Positions 41,574 to 49,923 of a stretch of DNA of 64,000 nt are shown piece after piece (within the stretch, counting starts at the first letter, position 1; each line of letters opens with the position of its first letter). The notes under the pieces are model-generated. The model was not told where the DNA came from and did not search any database. It saw only the letters and a program-made list of their open reading frames with translations. Location: positions 62,001 to 126,000 of the forward strand of contig NZ_LT629732.1 in assembly GCF_900104745.1 (NCBI RefSeq). The letters run 5' to 3'. Source of the stretch: Actinopolymorpha singaporensis (GTDB lineage: Bacteria; Actinomycetota; Actinomycetes; Propionibacteriales; Actinopolymorphaceae). The translations under genes were made by a program, and so were the position numbers.

Positions 41574-42638
41574 TCAGCTCGCCCCGGCCTCCTCGAGGAC
41601 CTCCTCGGCCAGCCGGTCGGCGTCGGCGAGGTCGTGGTCCATGCCCCGGGCCACGAACCACTCGCAGATCCGCTTCACGTCCCGGCGCAGGAACTCCTGG
41701 CCCTGCGGGTTGGTCACCACGTCGACCAGCTGGGGCAGGTCGATCAGGATCAGCTCGCCGTCGTTCACCAGCAGGTTGTACGCCGACAGGTCGCCGTGGG
41801 CGTATCCGTTGCGACCGAGCAGGACCAGGGCGTCGTGCAGCTGCCGCCACAGGTCGGCCAGCTGGTCCGGCTCGGGACGTAGCTGTGCCAGCCTGGGCGC
41901 GGCCTGGCCGTCGGCGGAGCCGATGAACTCCATCAGCAGCTCGGTGCCGAGGTGCTGGACCGGGTAGGGCACCGGCAGCCCAGCCGTCCACAACTGACTC
42001 AGCGCGTCGAACTCGGCGACCGCCCACCGCTGGGCGATCAGGTTCCGGCCGAAGTTGGTGCGGTTCTCGACCGCCCGCTGGTCGCGGGTCCGGCGCGACC
42101 GACGGCCTTCGAGATAGCCGGCGTCCCGGTGGAAGAGCCGGTGGTCGGCCGAGCGGTACCGCTTGGACGCCAGCAGACACCGGCTGGGGCCGCCGGCGCC
42201 GGCCCCGCTGTCGGTGCTGTCGGTGCCGTTGGTGCCGTTGGTGCCGTCGAGGTCCGGCACGCCGCGTTGGATCAGGAACACGTCGGCTTCCTTGCCGGTC
42301 TTGAGGACACCGAACTCGGTGTCCACCGCGCCCAGGTCGGTGACCAACCACGACGGGTACGGCTCCGGGCCGTGGCCGCCGGGATCGTCCCAGGTGGTCC
42401 AGCGGTAGCCGGTCGGCGGACCGTCGTCGGCTTCGACGGCCTCGCGTTCGGCAGCCAGCCGGGCGCGGGCCTCCTCGGTCATCCGGCCCCGCGAGCGTGG
42501 CCCGGGCTCGGCGTCGGACCGCCGGCGCCGCATCCGGGCCGAGGCCGGCGCGTCGTCGTAACCGGGGCCGAGACCGTCGGCGAGGTCGTAGGCGGAAACG
42601 TCGATGTTGCGGTCGTACTTCAGGTTGCGCTTGCGCAC
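41574..42638 (-). CDS. RIO-type serine protein kinase
   Basis: 354 residues. The RIO core includes 'VLKTGKEADVFLIQRG' (glycine-loop region), 'LLASKRYRSADHRLF' (ATP Lys), 'NGYAHGDLSAYNLLVNDGEL' (catalytic HxDLSxYN) and 'LILIDLPQLVDVV' (metal Asp). The N-terminal about 95 residues are charged and disordered, and a GTNGTNGTDSTDS simple repeat sits in a loop. Bacterial RIO kinases are poorly known; the archaeal and eukaryotic ones act in ribosome maturation. GTG start with AAGGAG ten bases upstream. Single gene. Confidence 0.85.
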   Translation of the reverse strand: MRKRNLKYDRNIDVSAYDLADGLGPGYDDAPASARMRRRRSDAEPGPRSRGRMTEEARARLAAEREAVEADDGPPTGYRWTTWDDPGGHGPEPYPSWLVTDLGAVDTEFGVLKTGKEADVFLIQRGVPDLDGTNGTNGTDSTDSGAGAGGPSRCLLASKRYRSADHRLFHRDAGYLEGRRSRRTRDQRAVENRTNFGRNLIAQRWAVAEFDALSQLWTAGLPVPYPVQHLGTELLMEFIGSADGQAAPRLAQLRPEPDQLADLWRQLHDALVLLGRNGYAHGDLSAYNLLVNDGELILIDLPQLVDVVTNPQGQEFLRRDVKRICEWFVARGMDHDLADADRLAEEVLEEAGAS

Positions 42639-42940
42639 GGTGAGAGAGCTCCTTGGGAAGGATGCGGCCCTCCCGCCGTGCGCGGTGAGTTGTCGGCGCC
42701 TGTCAGCGGCCGGAGGGCTGCGCGAGAGGACGGGTACGAGACCACGCCCGGACGGCATACTTGGTCACTTCGCACACCTCCTCGATCGCGCCGGCCGACG
42801 GCCGGATGCCCTGGGTCGCCGCGACAGGCACCGCCCGCGGCTGACGACTGCCGACACTCTGGCGCAGGCCGGCGAAGGACCGCAACCGGTTTTTCTCGCG
42901 GCAGGACTTCGAGTCTCTCCGGGCGCAGCCGGCCGGGGAC
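42639..42940. other. Intergenic region without a visible gene
   Basis: This lies between the ispE stop and the RIO kinase start, both on the minus strand, and must hold the RIO promoter. It contains a loose 7-bp inverted repeat (GCCCTCC at 42667 and GGAGGGC at 42712) but nothing else clear. Confidence 0.45.
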
Positions 42941-43849
42941 TCAGGACTCGACGACCCGCGCACCCGGCACGGGCCCGGTTGCCCGGCGCACCGAGGCGCA
43001 CAGCCCCGTACCCGCCAGCCGCGCGGCCAGGTCGACCGCGTGCACATGGTCGCGGGCCAGGAACGCGCAGGTCGGCCCGGATCCGGAGACCACCGCGCCG
43101 ATCGCGCCGTAGTCGCGGCCCGCGTCCAGCACCTGGCCGAGCCGGGGCCGGATCCGCAGGGCGGCCGGCTGCAGGTCGTTGACCAGCGTCGCGCCGAGCT
43201 CGGTCGCCGAGCCGGACGCCAGCGCGGCCATCATCGGCTCCGGGATCCGCGGCGGCAGGACGGCGAGGTCGTCGCGGATCCGGTCCAGCCGGGCGTAGAC
43301 CGCGGGCGTGGACATGCCCTCACCGTCCAGCGCGAACACCCACTCGTACGTCCCCCTCGCCAGCGCCGGGGTGACGATCTCGCCGTGCCCGGCGCCGATC
43401 GCGGTGCCGCCCAGCAGGCAGAACGGCACGTCGCTGCCGAGCCGGGCGGCCAGGCCGAGGAGTGTGTTCCGGTCGGTCTTGGTTCCCCACAGCGCGTCGC
43501 AGGCGACCAGGGCGGCCGCCGCGTCGCTGCTGCCGCCGGCCATGCCGCCGGCCACCGGGATGCCCTTGGTGATGTCGATGGCCACACCGGCGTCGACCCC
43601 GGCATGGTCGGCGAGCAGCCGGGCCGCGCGGATCGCGAGGTTGCCGTTGTCGAGCGGCACCTTGCCGGCCTCCCGGCCGCTGACCCGGACGGTGAACTCC
43701 CCCGGTGGCGCGAGCGTCGCCGCCACCTCGTCGTACAGGCCGACCGCCTGGTAGACCGAGGCGAGCTCGTGGAAGCCGTCGGTGCGCAACGGGCCGACCA
43801 TCAGGGCCAGATTGACCTTGGCCGGTGTCCTCACCACTACAGCGCTCAC
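42941..43849 (-). CDS. ispE: 4-diphosphocytidyl-2-C-methyl-D-erythritol kinase
   Basis: A 302-residue GHMP kinase of the MEP isoprenoid pathway, phosphorylating the 2-hydroxyl of CDP-methylerythritol. The N-terminal '[20 protein letters not shown]' carries catalytic Lys11, the ATP loop '[16 protein letters not shown]' spans 98-113, and the catalytic Asp is D139 in '[12 protein letters not shown]'. The motif '[15 protein letters not shown]' near the C-terminus is motif 3. The GTG start overlaps the rsmA stop by four bases, matching the conserved actinobacterial order rpfB-rsmA-ispE. Confidence 0.96.
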   Translation of the reverse strand: MSAVVVRTPAKVNLALMVGPLRTDGFHELASVYQAVGLYDEVAATLAPPGEFTVRVSGREAGKVPLDNGNLAIRAARLLADHAGVDAGVAIDITKGIPVAGGMAGGSSDAAAALVACDALWGTKTDRNTLLGLAARLGSDVPFCLLGGTAIGAGHGEIVTPALARGTYEWVFALDGEGMSTPAVYARLDRIRDDLAVLPPRIPEPMMAALASGSATELGATLVNDLQPAALRIRPRLGQVLDAGRDYGAIGAVVSGSGPTCAFLARDHVHAVDLAARLAGTGLCASVRRATGPVPGARVVES

Positions 43850-44808
43850 CGGGCCGGCTTCCCTTCTCTGCGTTCCGATCCGCGTTTCGCTTGCGTACGT
43901 TCCGATCCGCGTTCCCGCCTCGAGGCCCGGACGTTGCCGGGCAGCGCCTCCGCGATCCGGGCAAAGGCGGTGACGTCCAGGCGTTCGCCGCGCTCACCCG
44001 GGTCGACGCCCGCCGCCCGCACCGCGCTCTCGGCCGCGGCCGGCGAGCCGGCCAGCCGGGACAGCGCCGACCGCAGCGTCTTGCGGCGCTGGGCGAACGC
44101 CGCGTCGACGACCGCGAACACTTGCTCCCGGGACGCGGTGGTCGGCGGTGGCTCACGGCGGGTGAAGCCCACCAGGCCGGAGTCGACGTTCGGCTGCGGC
44201 CAGAACACCGTCCGGCCGACCAGCCCGGTCCGGGCGACCTCGGCGTACCACGCGGCCTTCACGCTGGGCACGCCGTACACCTTGGAGCCGGGTGCCGCGG
44301 CCAGCCGGTCGGCCACCTCCAGCTGCACCATCACCAGGCCGCGCCCGACAGACGGGAAGTGCTGGAGTACGCCGAGCAGGACCGGGACGGCGACGTTGTA
44401 CGGAAGGTTGGCCACCAGCGCGGTCGGCGGCGGCCCGGGCAGCGAGCGGAGATCCATCGCGTCGGCGTGGACCACGTCCAGCCGGTCGGCCTGCTCCGGC
44501 GCGAACCGCGCGACCGTACCCGGAAGCGCTCCGGCGAGCGTGTCGTCGATCTCCACCGCGACCACCCGGGCCGCCGCGCCGAGCAGGGCGAGGGTCAGGG
44601 AGCCGAGCCCGGGGCCGATCTCCAGCACCACGTCGCCGGCCCCGACGTCCGCGGTCCGCACGATCCGGCGGACGGTGTTGGCGTCGGTGACGAAGTTCTG
44701 CCCCCGCTGTTTGGTGGGGCGCAGGCCGAGGTCCGCCGCCAGCACGCGAACGTCCGCCGGGCCGAGGAGACTCGGCCCGGCGGACGCACCTTCGAACGCG
44801 TTACCCAC
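43846..44808 (-). CDS. rsmA: 16S rRNA dimethyladenosine transferase
   Basis: 320 residues. RsmA (KsgA) dimethylates two adjacent adenines near the 3' end of 16S rRNA. Seen here are '[20 protein letters not shown]', motif I EIGPGLGS at 63-70, the catalytic 'NLPYN' at 134-138, and '[20 protein letters not shown]'. A basic C-terminal tail ('[20 protein letters not shown]') carries a short repeat (RGSER) and is longer than in E. coli. GTG start. It is coupled to ispE and lies 77 bases after rpfB. Confidence 0.96.
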   Translation of the reverse strand: MGNAFEGASAGPSLLGPADVRVLAADLGLRPTKQRGQNFVTDANTVRRIVRTADVGAGDVVLEIGPGLGSLTLALLGAAARVVAVEIDDTLAGALPGTVARFAPEQADRLDVVHADAMDLRSLPGPPPTALVANLPYNVAVPVLLGVLQHFPSVGRGLVMVQLEVADRLAAAPGSKVYGVPSVKAAWYAEVARTGLVGRTVFWPQPNVDSGLVGFTRREPPPTTASREQVFAVVDAAFAQRRKTLRSALSRLAGSPAAAESAVRAAGVDPGERGERLDVTAFARIAEALPGNVRASRRERGSERTQAKRGSERREGKPAR

Positions 44809-44885
44809 ACCGGAACGCTATCTGGCACCTACCGGTGCCCGGACGCGCACTCAGCTGTCAGGGGTGGGCACTGACTTTGTGACCG

Positions 44886-46103
44886 TCAGTCGTACAGGTG
44901 GCTGCCGCAGCTCCACTGGCCCGCGCCGTCCCTCTTGTACAGGAGCTTGGCGCGGTAGGTCTGCTCCGCCGACGAGTTGTCGATCGGGTTGCCCGAACCG
45001 CCCACGGAGTGCCAGGTGGACAGCGAGAACTGGTACAGGCCGTAGTAGCCGGAGGGGTTGACCGCCCGCGGGTTGCCGCTGGACTCGCACTGCGCCAGCG
45101 CCGCCCAGTTGAGGCTGTCCACGCCGCCGCCGACGTTGCCGCCCCCACTGGAGCTGCCGCCGCCACTGCTGCTACCGCCACCGCCGCTGCTGCTTCCGCC
45201 GCCGCTGGACGTGGAGGTCTTGCGTACCTTGATCCCGTCCAGCACGATCTTGTCCACCGGCTGGCGGACGATCTTCTGGGACAGCAGCTGGGACTTGACC
45301 TTCTTGCCGTCGACGTAGGTCGTACGGAAGATCTGGGCCTTCTCGCCCCTGCGGCCCACGCGGTCGACCTTGCTGTGACCCTTGTACAGGGACGCCGTCT
45401 TCCGGTGGATGGTGTCGTAGGACAGCACGACCTTGCGGGTCGACTTGCGGACGTCGACCCGGTTGACGGTGATCGCGGTCCCGTCCTTGACCTCGGTGGA
45501 CAGGCTCGGCTTCACCCGGTCGTCGGCGTCCACCTTGACCTGGGCCTTGGCGAGCGCGTCGGAGACGGTCCGCAGCGGCTCGTCCAGCGGTGTCTTCTTG
45601 CCGTCGTGGCTGATCACCACGGACTTGCGGGTGAGGATGTCGACCGTGAGGCCCTTCCGCGCGATGCCGACCGAGCGGCTGGCGGAGGTGCGGGCGCCGT
45701 CGAAGCGGCCGCCCAGGTTGTTCAGCGCCTCGCCCAAGCTCATCGCGGTCACCCAGTGGGTCTGCTTGGAGCCGTCGACGTTGAGGGTGAGCGGCTTGGC
45801 GTACCGGACGGCGATCCGGGTGCCGTCGGTGACCCTCGCCGTCCTCGCCGGCGCCACCACGTCACGCGGGCCGACCTTGATCTTCTGCGACGCCAGCACG
45901 TCACCGACGGTGGAGTCGAAAGTGTGGAGATTACGAGCCTTACCGTCGACCGAGACGGTGACGGACTTGTCCAGCGACGCATAAGCGGTCGTGCCGCCGA
46001 TTCCCAGCGCGCCGACCACTCCGATGCCGACGGCACCGATAAGTACCTTCTTGTGCACGGTGCTCCGATGGTCGTGCTTTCCGGGCACGGACACAGACGG
46101 CAC
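44886..46103 (-). CDS. rpfB: Resuscitation-promoting factor RpfB
   Basis: A 405-residue secreted peptidoglycan hydrolase. A basic N-terminus and membrane anchor ('KVLIGAVGIGVVGALGIGG') lead to three DUF348 units ('VTVSVDGKARNLHTFDSTVG', 'LTLNVDGSKQTHWVTAMSLG', 'VVISHDGKKTPLDEPLRTVS'), a G5 domain ('DTIHRKTASLYKGHSKVDRV' onward), a Gly/Ser linker and the lysozyme-like RPF domain ('WAALAQCESSGNPRAVNPSG', 'YYGLYQFSLSTWHSVGG'). The catalytic Glu is in 'CESSG'. The Gly/Ser linker is a run of short repeats. It acts outside the cell on walls during growth resumption. Confidence 0.95.
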   Translation of the reverse strand: MPSVSVPGKHDHRSTVHKKVLIGAVGIGVVGALGIGGTTAYASLDKSVTVSVDGKARNLHTFDSTVGDVLASQKIKVGPRDVVAPARTARVTDGTRIAVRYAKPLTLNVDGSKQTHWVTAMSLGEALNNLGGRFDGARTSASRSVGIARKGLTVDILTRKSVVISHDGKKTPLDEPLRTVSDALAKAQVKVDADDRVKPSLSTEVKDGTAITVNRVDVRKSTRKVVLSYDTIHRKTASLYKGHSKVDRVGRRGEKAQIFRTTYVDGKKVKSQLLSQKIVRQPVDKIVLDGIKVRKTSTSSGGGSSSGGGGSSSGGGSSSGGGNVGGGVDSLNWAALAQCESSGNPRAVNPSGYYGLYQFSLSTWHSVGGSGNPIDNSSAEQTYRAKLLYKRDGAGQWSCGSHLYD

Positions 46104-46404
46104 GCCTCAATGGAGGGTCAGGGTCCGCGCGACTCGACGGTGAGCCCTTGACCAGCGCGAACACACGCTGATGCCGGGCGCGGATGACGCCCCCCTCTGC
46201 GCCGTCCGAGGCTTCCCCGACCCCGGCCAACGACACGGGACGATAACGAACAATGCACCCGCTATCAACTCCAGGCGCATTAGAAGCTTATTCCGGACAG
46301 CCCGCAGAGGCGGTCGGAGTGACCACGGATTGTCAGAAAAGCGGAAATGCGCTGGGCAAATACGAATCCCGGGATCGGCGAATTCCGCTGGTGTGATTCG
46401 TTCG
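46104..46404. promoter_or_regulatory. rpfB upstream region
   Basis: About 300 bases separate tatD from rpfB on the same strand, long for this otherwise tight block, so rpfB probably has its own promoter and a structured leader. The part furthest from rpfB is AT-rich; the part nearest is G-rich on the transcribed strand (GGGGTCGGGGAAGCC). c-di-AMP riboswitches precede rpf genes in some actinomycetes, but the conserved core of that class could not be recognised here. Confidence 0.4.
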
Positions 46405-47301
46405 TCACCAGGTGCCGAAGACAGCCTCTGTGGCCTCCGCCACGGCCGCGCACATGGCCTCCTCCGAGACCCCCTTCACCTCGGCCATGCACCGGACGGT
46501 GAGGGGTACCAGGTAGCTCGCGTTCGGCCGGCCGCGGTGCGGCGTGGGAGCGAGGTAGGGCGCATCGGTCTCGACCAGGATGCGGCCAAGGGGCACCTCG
46601 GCGAGTGCCTCGCGCAGCGGTGCGGCGTTCTTGAAGGTCACCGTGCCGGCGAAGGAGAGGTAGTAGCCGCGGCGTACGCACTCGCGGGCCATCTCGGCGT
46701 CCCCCGAGAAGCAGTGCATCAGCACCCGCTCCGGTGCGCCCTCCTCGGCGAGCACCCGGAGGACGTCGTCGTGGGCGTCGCGGTCGTGGATGGCCAGCGC
46801 CTTGCCGTGCTTCCTTGCCAGCGCGATGTGGGCCCGGAAACCGTCCTCCTGGACCTTCCAGCCCTCCTCGCCGGTACGGAAGTGGTCCAGCCCGGTCTCC
46901 CCCACCGCCCGCACGCGCGGGCTGGACCCGGCCAGCCGGTCGATCTCGGCCAGGGCCTCGTCGAGTTCACCAGCGGCCGCGAGGACCGGCACCTCGTTGG
47001 GGTGCAGGGCCACCCCGGCCACCAGCGCGGGGTGCTCCTCGGCGGCGCGTACCGCCCAGCGCGCGCCGGGCAGGTCGCAGCCGATCTGCACGATCCTCGG
47101 TACGCCGACCGCGGCCGCCCGGGCCACGGCCTCCTCGACCGGGAGCCACTGGCCGCCCGGACCGTCGGGGATGTCGAGGTGGCAGTGGGAGTCCGCGACC
47201 GGGACGGCCAGCGGTGGCGGCGGCTCCGGCCGGCTGCGGTCGCGGCGGTCCTGCCCGCCTGCCCGCTGCGGGGTCGGGCCCCCGCCCGGTTGGGGCGTCA
47301 C
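46405..47301 (-). CDS. tatD: TatD family metal-dependent DNase
   Basis: 298 residues. Metal-ligand motifs of the TatD TIM barrel are present: 'VADSHCHLDIPDGPGGQ' (HxH at 39-41), 'RAVGETGLDHFRTGEEGWKV' (Glu), 'KALAIHDRDAHDDVL' (His), 'ERVLMHCFSGDAEMA' (His) and 'RILVETDAPYLAPTPHRG' (Asp). About 30 Pro/Gly/Arg-rich residues precede the fold. TatD is a 3'-5' exonuclease linked to DNA repair and quality control. The GTG start overlaps the metG stop by four bases. Confidence 0.93.
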   Translation of the reverse strand: MTPQPGGGPTPQRAGGQDRRDRSRPEPPPPLAVPVADSHCHLDIPDGPGGQWLPVEEAVARAAAVGVPRIVQIGCDLPGARWAVRAAEEHPALVAGVALHPNEVPVLAAAGELDEALAEIDRLAGSSPRVRAVGETGLDHFRTGEEGWKVQEDGFRAHIALARKHGKALAIHDRDAHDDVLRVLAEEGAPERVLMHCFSGDAEMARECVRRGYYLSFAGTVTFKNAAPLREALAEVPLGRILVETDAPYLAPTPHRGRPNASYLVPLTVRCMAEVKGVSEEAMCAAVAEATEAVFGTW

Positions 47302-48902
47302 GACGCCTCCGGCTCCTCGATCCGCGGGAACAGCGGCGCCCCCTTCGTGAGCACCGACCCCTCGGGCAGCTGACCCCAGTTGCCCGCCTCGGTGAGCGAC
47401 TGCTCGGCCAGCGCGCCGACACTCTGCTCGGCGCCGAGCATCTCCCACAGCGCCGCCGCGCTGCGCGGCATCACCGGGTTGTAGAGAACGGCCACCGCGC
47501 GCAACGCCTCGGCGGCGGTGTAAAGGATGGTCGCCAGCCTGGCACGCGCCTCCGGGGAGTCGTCCTTGGCGACCTTCCACGGAGCCTGCTCCGTCAGGTA
47601 TCCGTTGACGACGCCGACGAACGCCTCGACCGCGGCCAGCGCCTCGTGGAAGCGCAGCGACACCGCGGCCTGGTCGGCCACCCGTACGGTCTGCGTGAGG
47701 CGTTCGGCGATCACCTGCTCGGCCGGGCCGGCGTCGGCGGGAGCGGGCAGGCTGCCGTGAAAGTAGCGGCCCACCATCGCCGCGACGCGGGAGGCGAGGT
47801 TGCCCAGCCCGTTGGCGAGCTCGGAGGTGTAGACGGCGCTGAGGTGTTCCCAGGAGAACGATCCGTCGGAGCCGAACTGGATGGCCCGCAGGAAGTAGTA
47901 GCGGAAGGCGTCCGAGCCGAAGGTGTCGATGATCTGGCTGGGCGCGATCCCCGTCAACTTCGTCTTGCTCATCTTCTCACCGCCGACCAGCAACCAGCCG
48001 TGCGCGAACACCGTGGTCGGCAACGGAAGTCCAGCGGCCATCAGCATGGCAGGCCAGATGACCGCGTGGAAGCGCAGGATGTCCTTGCCCACAAGGTGGA
48101 CGTCGGCTGGCCAGACCTGCTTGAACAGCAGGGGATCCGTGCGGTAGCCGGCCGCCGTGACGTAGTTGAGCAGCGCGTCGATCCAGACGTAGAGGACGTG
48201 CTCGTCGTCCCACGGGACCGGGATGCCCCAGTCGAAGGTGGACCGGGTGATCGACAGATCCTGCAAGCCCTGCTTGACGAACGCCACGACCTCGTTGCGG
48301 GCGCTTTCGGGCTGTACGAACTCCGGGTGCTCCTCGTACAACCTGAGGAGCTTGTCGGTGTAGGCCGACAGCTTGAAGAAGTAGTTGGTCTCCGAGAGCA
48401 TCTCCACCGGCCGCCCGTGCACCGGACACAGCTTCTGGCCGTTCTCCCCGTCGATCAGCTCGGCCGGGAGCTTGAACTCCTCACAGCTCACGCAGTAGGG
48501 ACCTTCGTACGTGCCGGGGAAGACCTCGCCGGCGTCGTACAGATGCTGCCAGAACTCCCGAACCCGCTCGGTGTGCCGTGATTCGGTCGTACGGATGAAG
48601 TCGTCGTTGCTGGCGTCGATCGTCTCCAGCACCGGCTTCCACGCCGTCTCCACCAACTGGTCGGCCCACTCGCGGGGCGTCACGCCGTTGGCCTCGGCGC
48701 TGCGCATGACCTTCTGGCCGTGCTCGTCGGTGCCGGTGAGGAACCACACCTTCTCGCCGCGCTGGCGGTGCCAGCGGGCCAGGACGTCGGCCGCGACCGT
48801 GGTGTAGGCGTGCCCGATGTGCGGCTTGTCGTTGACGTAGTAGATCGGCGTCGTGACGTAGAACGCCTTGCCGTCCTGACGGCTTGTGGTGGCATCGACC
48901 AT
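47298..48902 (-). CDS. metG: Methionyl-tRNA synthetase
   Basis: 534 residues, class I synthetase. HIGH is at 28-31 in 'DKPHIGHAYTTVAADVLARW' and the KMSKT loop at 310-314. The connective domain has 'YCVSCEEFKLPAELIDGENG', with a reduced zinc knuckle (CVSC and a lone later Cys). The C-terminal tRNA-binding extension of E. coli MetG is absent, so this is the short form, usual in actinobacteria. The stop is coupled to tatD; the start is ten bases after rsmI. Confidence 0.96.
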   Translation of the reverse strand: MVDATTSRQDGKAFYVTTPIYYVNDKPHIGHAYTTVAADVLARWHRQRGEKVWFLTGTDEHGQKVMRSAEANGVTPREWADQLVETAWKPVLETIDASNDDFIRTTESRHTERVREFWQHLYDAGEVFPGTYEGPYCVSCEEFKLPAELIDGENGQKLCPVHGRPVEMLSETNYFFKLSAYTDKLLRLYEEHPEFVQPESARNEVVAFVKQGLQDLSITRSTFDWGIPVPWDDEHVLYVWIDALLNYVTAAGYRTDPLLFKQVWPADVHLVGKDILRFHAVIWPAMLMAAGLPLPTTVFAHGWLLVGGEKMSKTKLTGIAPSQIIDTFGSDAFRYYFLRAIQFGSDGSFSWEHLSAVYTSELANGLGNLASRVAAMVGRYFHGSLPAPADAGPAEQVIAERLTQTVRVADQAAVSLRFHEALAAVEAFVGVVNGYLTEQAPWKVAKDDSPEARARLATILYTAAEALRAVAVLYNPVMPRSAAALWEMLGAEQSVGALAEQSLTEAGNWGQLPEGSVLTKGAPLFPRIEEPEAS

Positions 48903-48912
48903 GTCCGCGATC

Positions 48913-49860
48913 CTAGGGAACCCGTCGGTCACCGGCGACGGCGGCGGCGTAGACGACCCGCTTCGCCACTCCGGACTCCCGTGCGACCGCCGCGATCGCG
49001 TCCCTCCTGGACGAGCCGCCGTCCACCCGCTCGGCGACCATCCGGGCCAGCTCCGCCGGCGCCAGGTCCCGCGCCGCGGCCGCCGGGGCACCGCCGACCA
49101 CGAGCGTGATCTCCCCGCGTACGCCCTCCTCGGCCCAGGCGGCCAACTCGCCCAGGCTGCCCCGGCGTACCTCCTCGTAGGTCTTGGTGAGCTCCCGGCA
49201 CACCGCGGCGGCGCGATCCTCGCCGAACACCTCCGCCATCGCCGAAAGGCTCGCGGCCAGCCGGTGCGGCGCCTCGAAGAACACCATCGTCCGCCGTTCC
49301 TCGGCGAGCTCGCGCAGCCGGGCCGAACGCTCGCCGGCCCTGCGCGGCAGGAAGCCCTCGAAGCAGAACCGGTCGACCGGCAGCCCGGACACCGCCAGCG
49401 CGGTGAGCACGGCCGACGGCCCGGGTACGGCGGTGACCCGGATCCCCGCCTCCACCGCCGCGGCGACCAGGCGGTAGCCGGGGTCGGAGACCGACGGCAT
49501 GCCCGCGTCGGTGACCAGGACGACTCTGCGGCCGGCGAGCAGCGCCTCGACGAGTTCGGGGGTACGACGGGCCTCGTTCCCCTCGAAGTACGACACCACC
49601 CGGCCGGTGGGGTGGACGCCGATGGCGGAGGTGAGCCGGTGCAGGCGCCGGGTGTCCTCCGCGGCGATCACGTCGGCGGCGGTCAGCTCGGCGGCCAACC
49701 GCGGCGGGGCGTCGTCGAGGGAGCCGATGGGCGTGGCGGCGAGGACGAGCACCCCGGCCTCCGCACCCGTCTCGCCGCCTGCCTCGGGGCCTGCGTCACG
49801 ACTTGTCCCGGGGCCTGTCACGGGGCCTGTCCGACGGGGGGTTTGCGCACGGGCCGACAC
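48913..49860 (-). CDS. rsmI: 16S rRNA 2'-O-methyltransferase RsmI
   Basis: A 315-residue tetrapyrrole-methylase-fold enzyme that methylates the ribose of C1402 in 16S rRNA. Motifs: 'LVLAATPIGSLDDAPPRLAA' near the start, 'AAEDTRRLHRLTSAIGV', 'VVLVTDAGMPSVSDPGYRLV', 'VTAVPGPSAVLTALAVSGLP' and 'FCFEGFLPRR'. About 35 Gly/Ala/Thr-rich residues precede the fold, a common actinobacterial extension. The GTG start is divergent from pmt with 63 bases between, so the promoters lie back to back. Confidence 0.95.
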   Translation of the reverse strand: MSARAQTPRRTGPVTGPGTSRDAGPEAGGETGAEAGVLVLAATPIGSLDDAPPRLAAELTAADVIAAEDTRRLHRLTSAIGVHPTGRVVSYFEGNEARRTPELVEALLAGRRVVLVTDAGMPSVSDPGYRLVAAAVEAGIRVTAVPGPSAVLTALAVSGLPVDRFCFEGFLPRRAGERSARLRELAEERRTMVFFEAPHRLAASLSAMAEVFGEDRAAAVCRELTKTYEEVRRGSLGELAAWAEEGVRGEITLVVGGAPAAAARDLAPAELARMVAERVDGGSSRRDAIAAVARESGVAKRVVYAAAVAGDRRVP

Positions 49861-49923
49861 GCGCTCATCCTCGCATCGCGCCGGTCAGGCCGTTCCCACC
49901 TGGTGTCCGTACCATGAACCCCG

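Noticed and set aside
46141-46260. Possible c-di-AMP (ydaO) riboswitch upstream of rpfB
   Set aside because: G-rich stretches resemble parts of the class, but the conserved core segments could not be found by eye, so it is not listed as a riboswitch.
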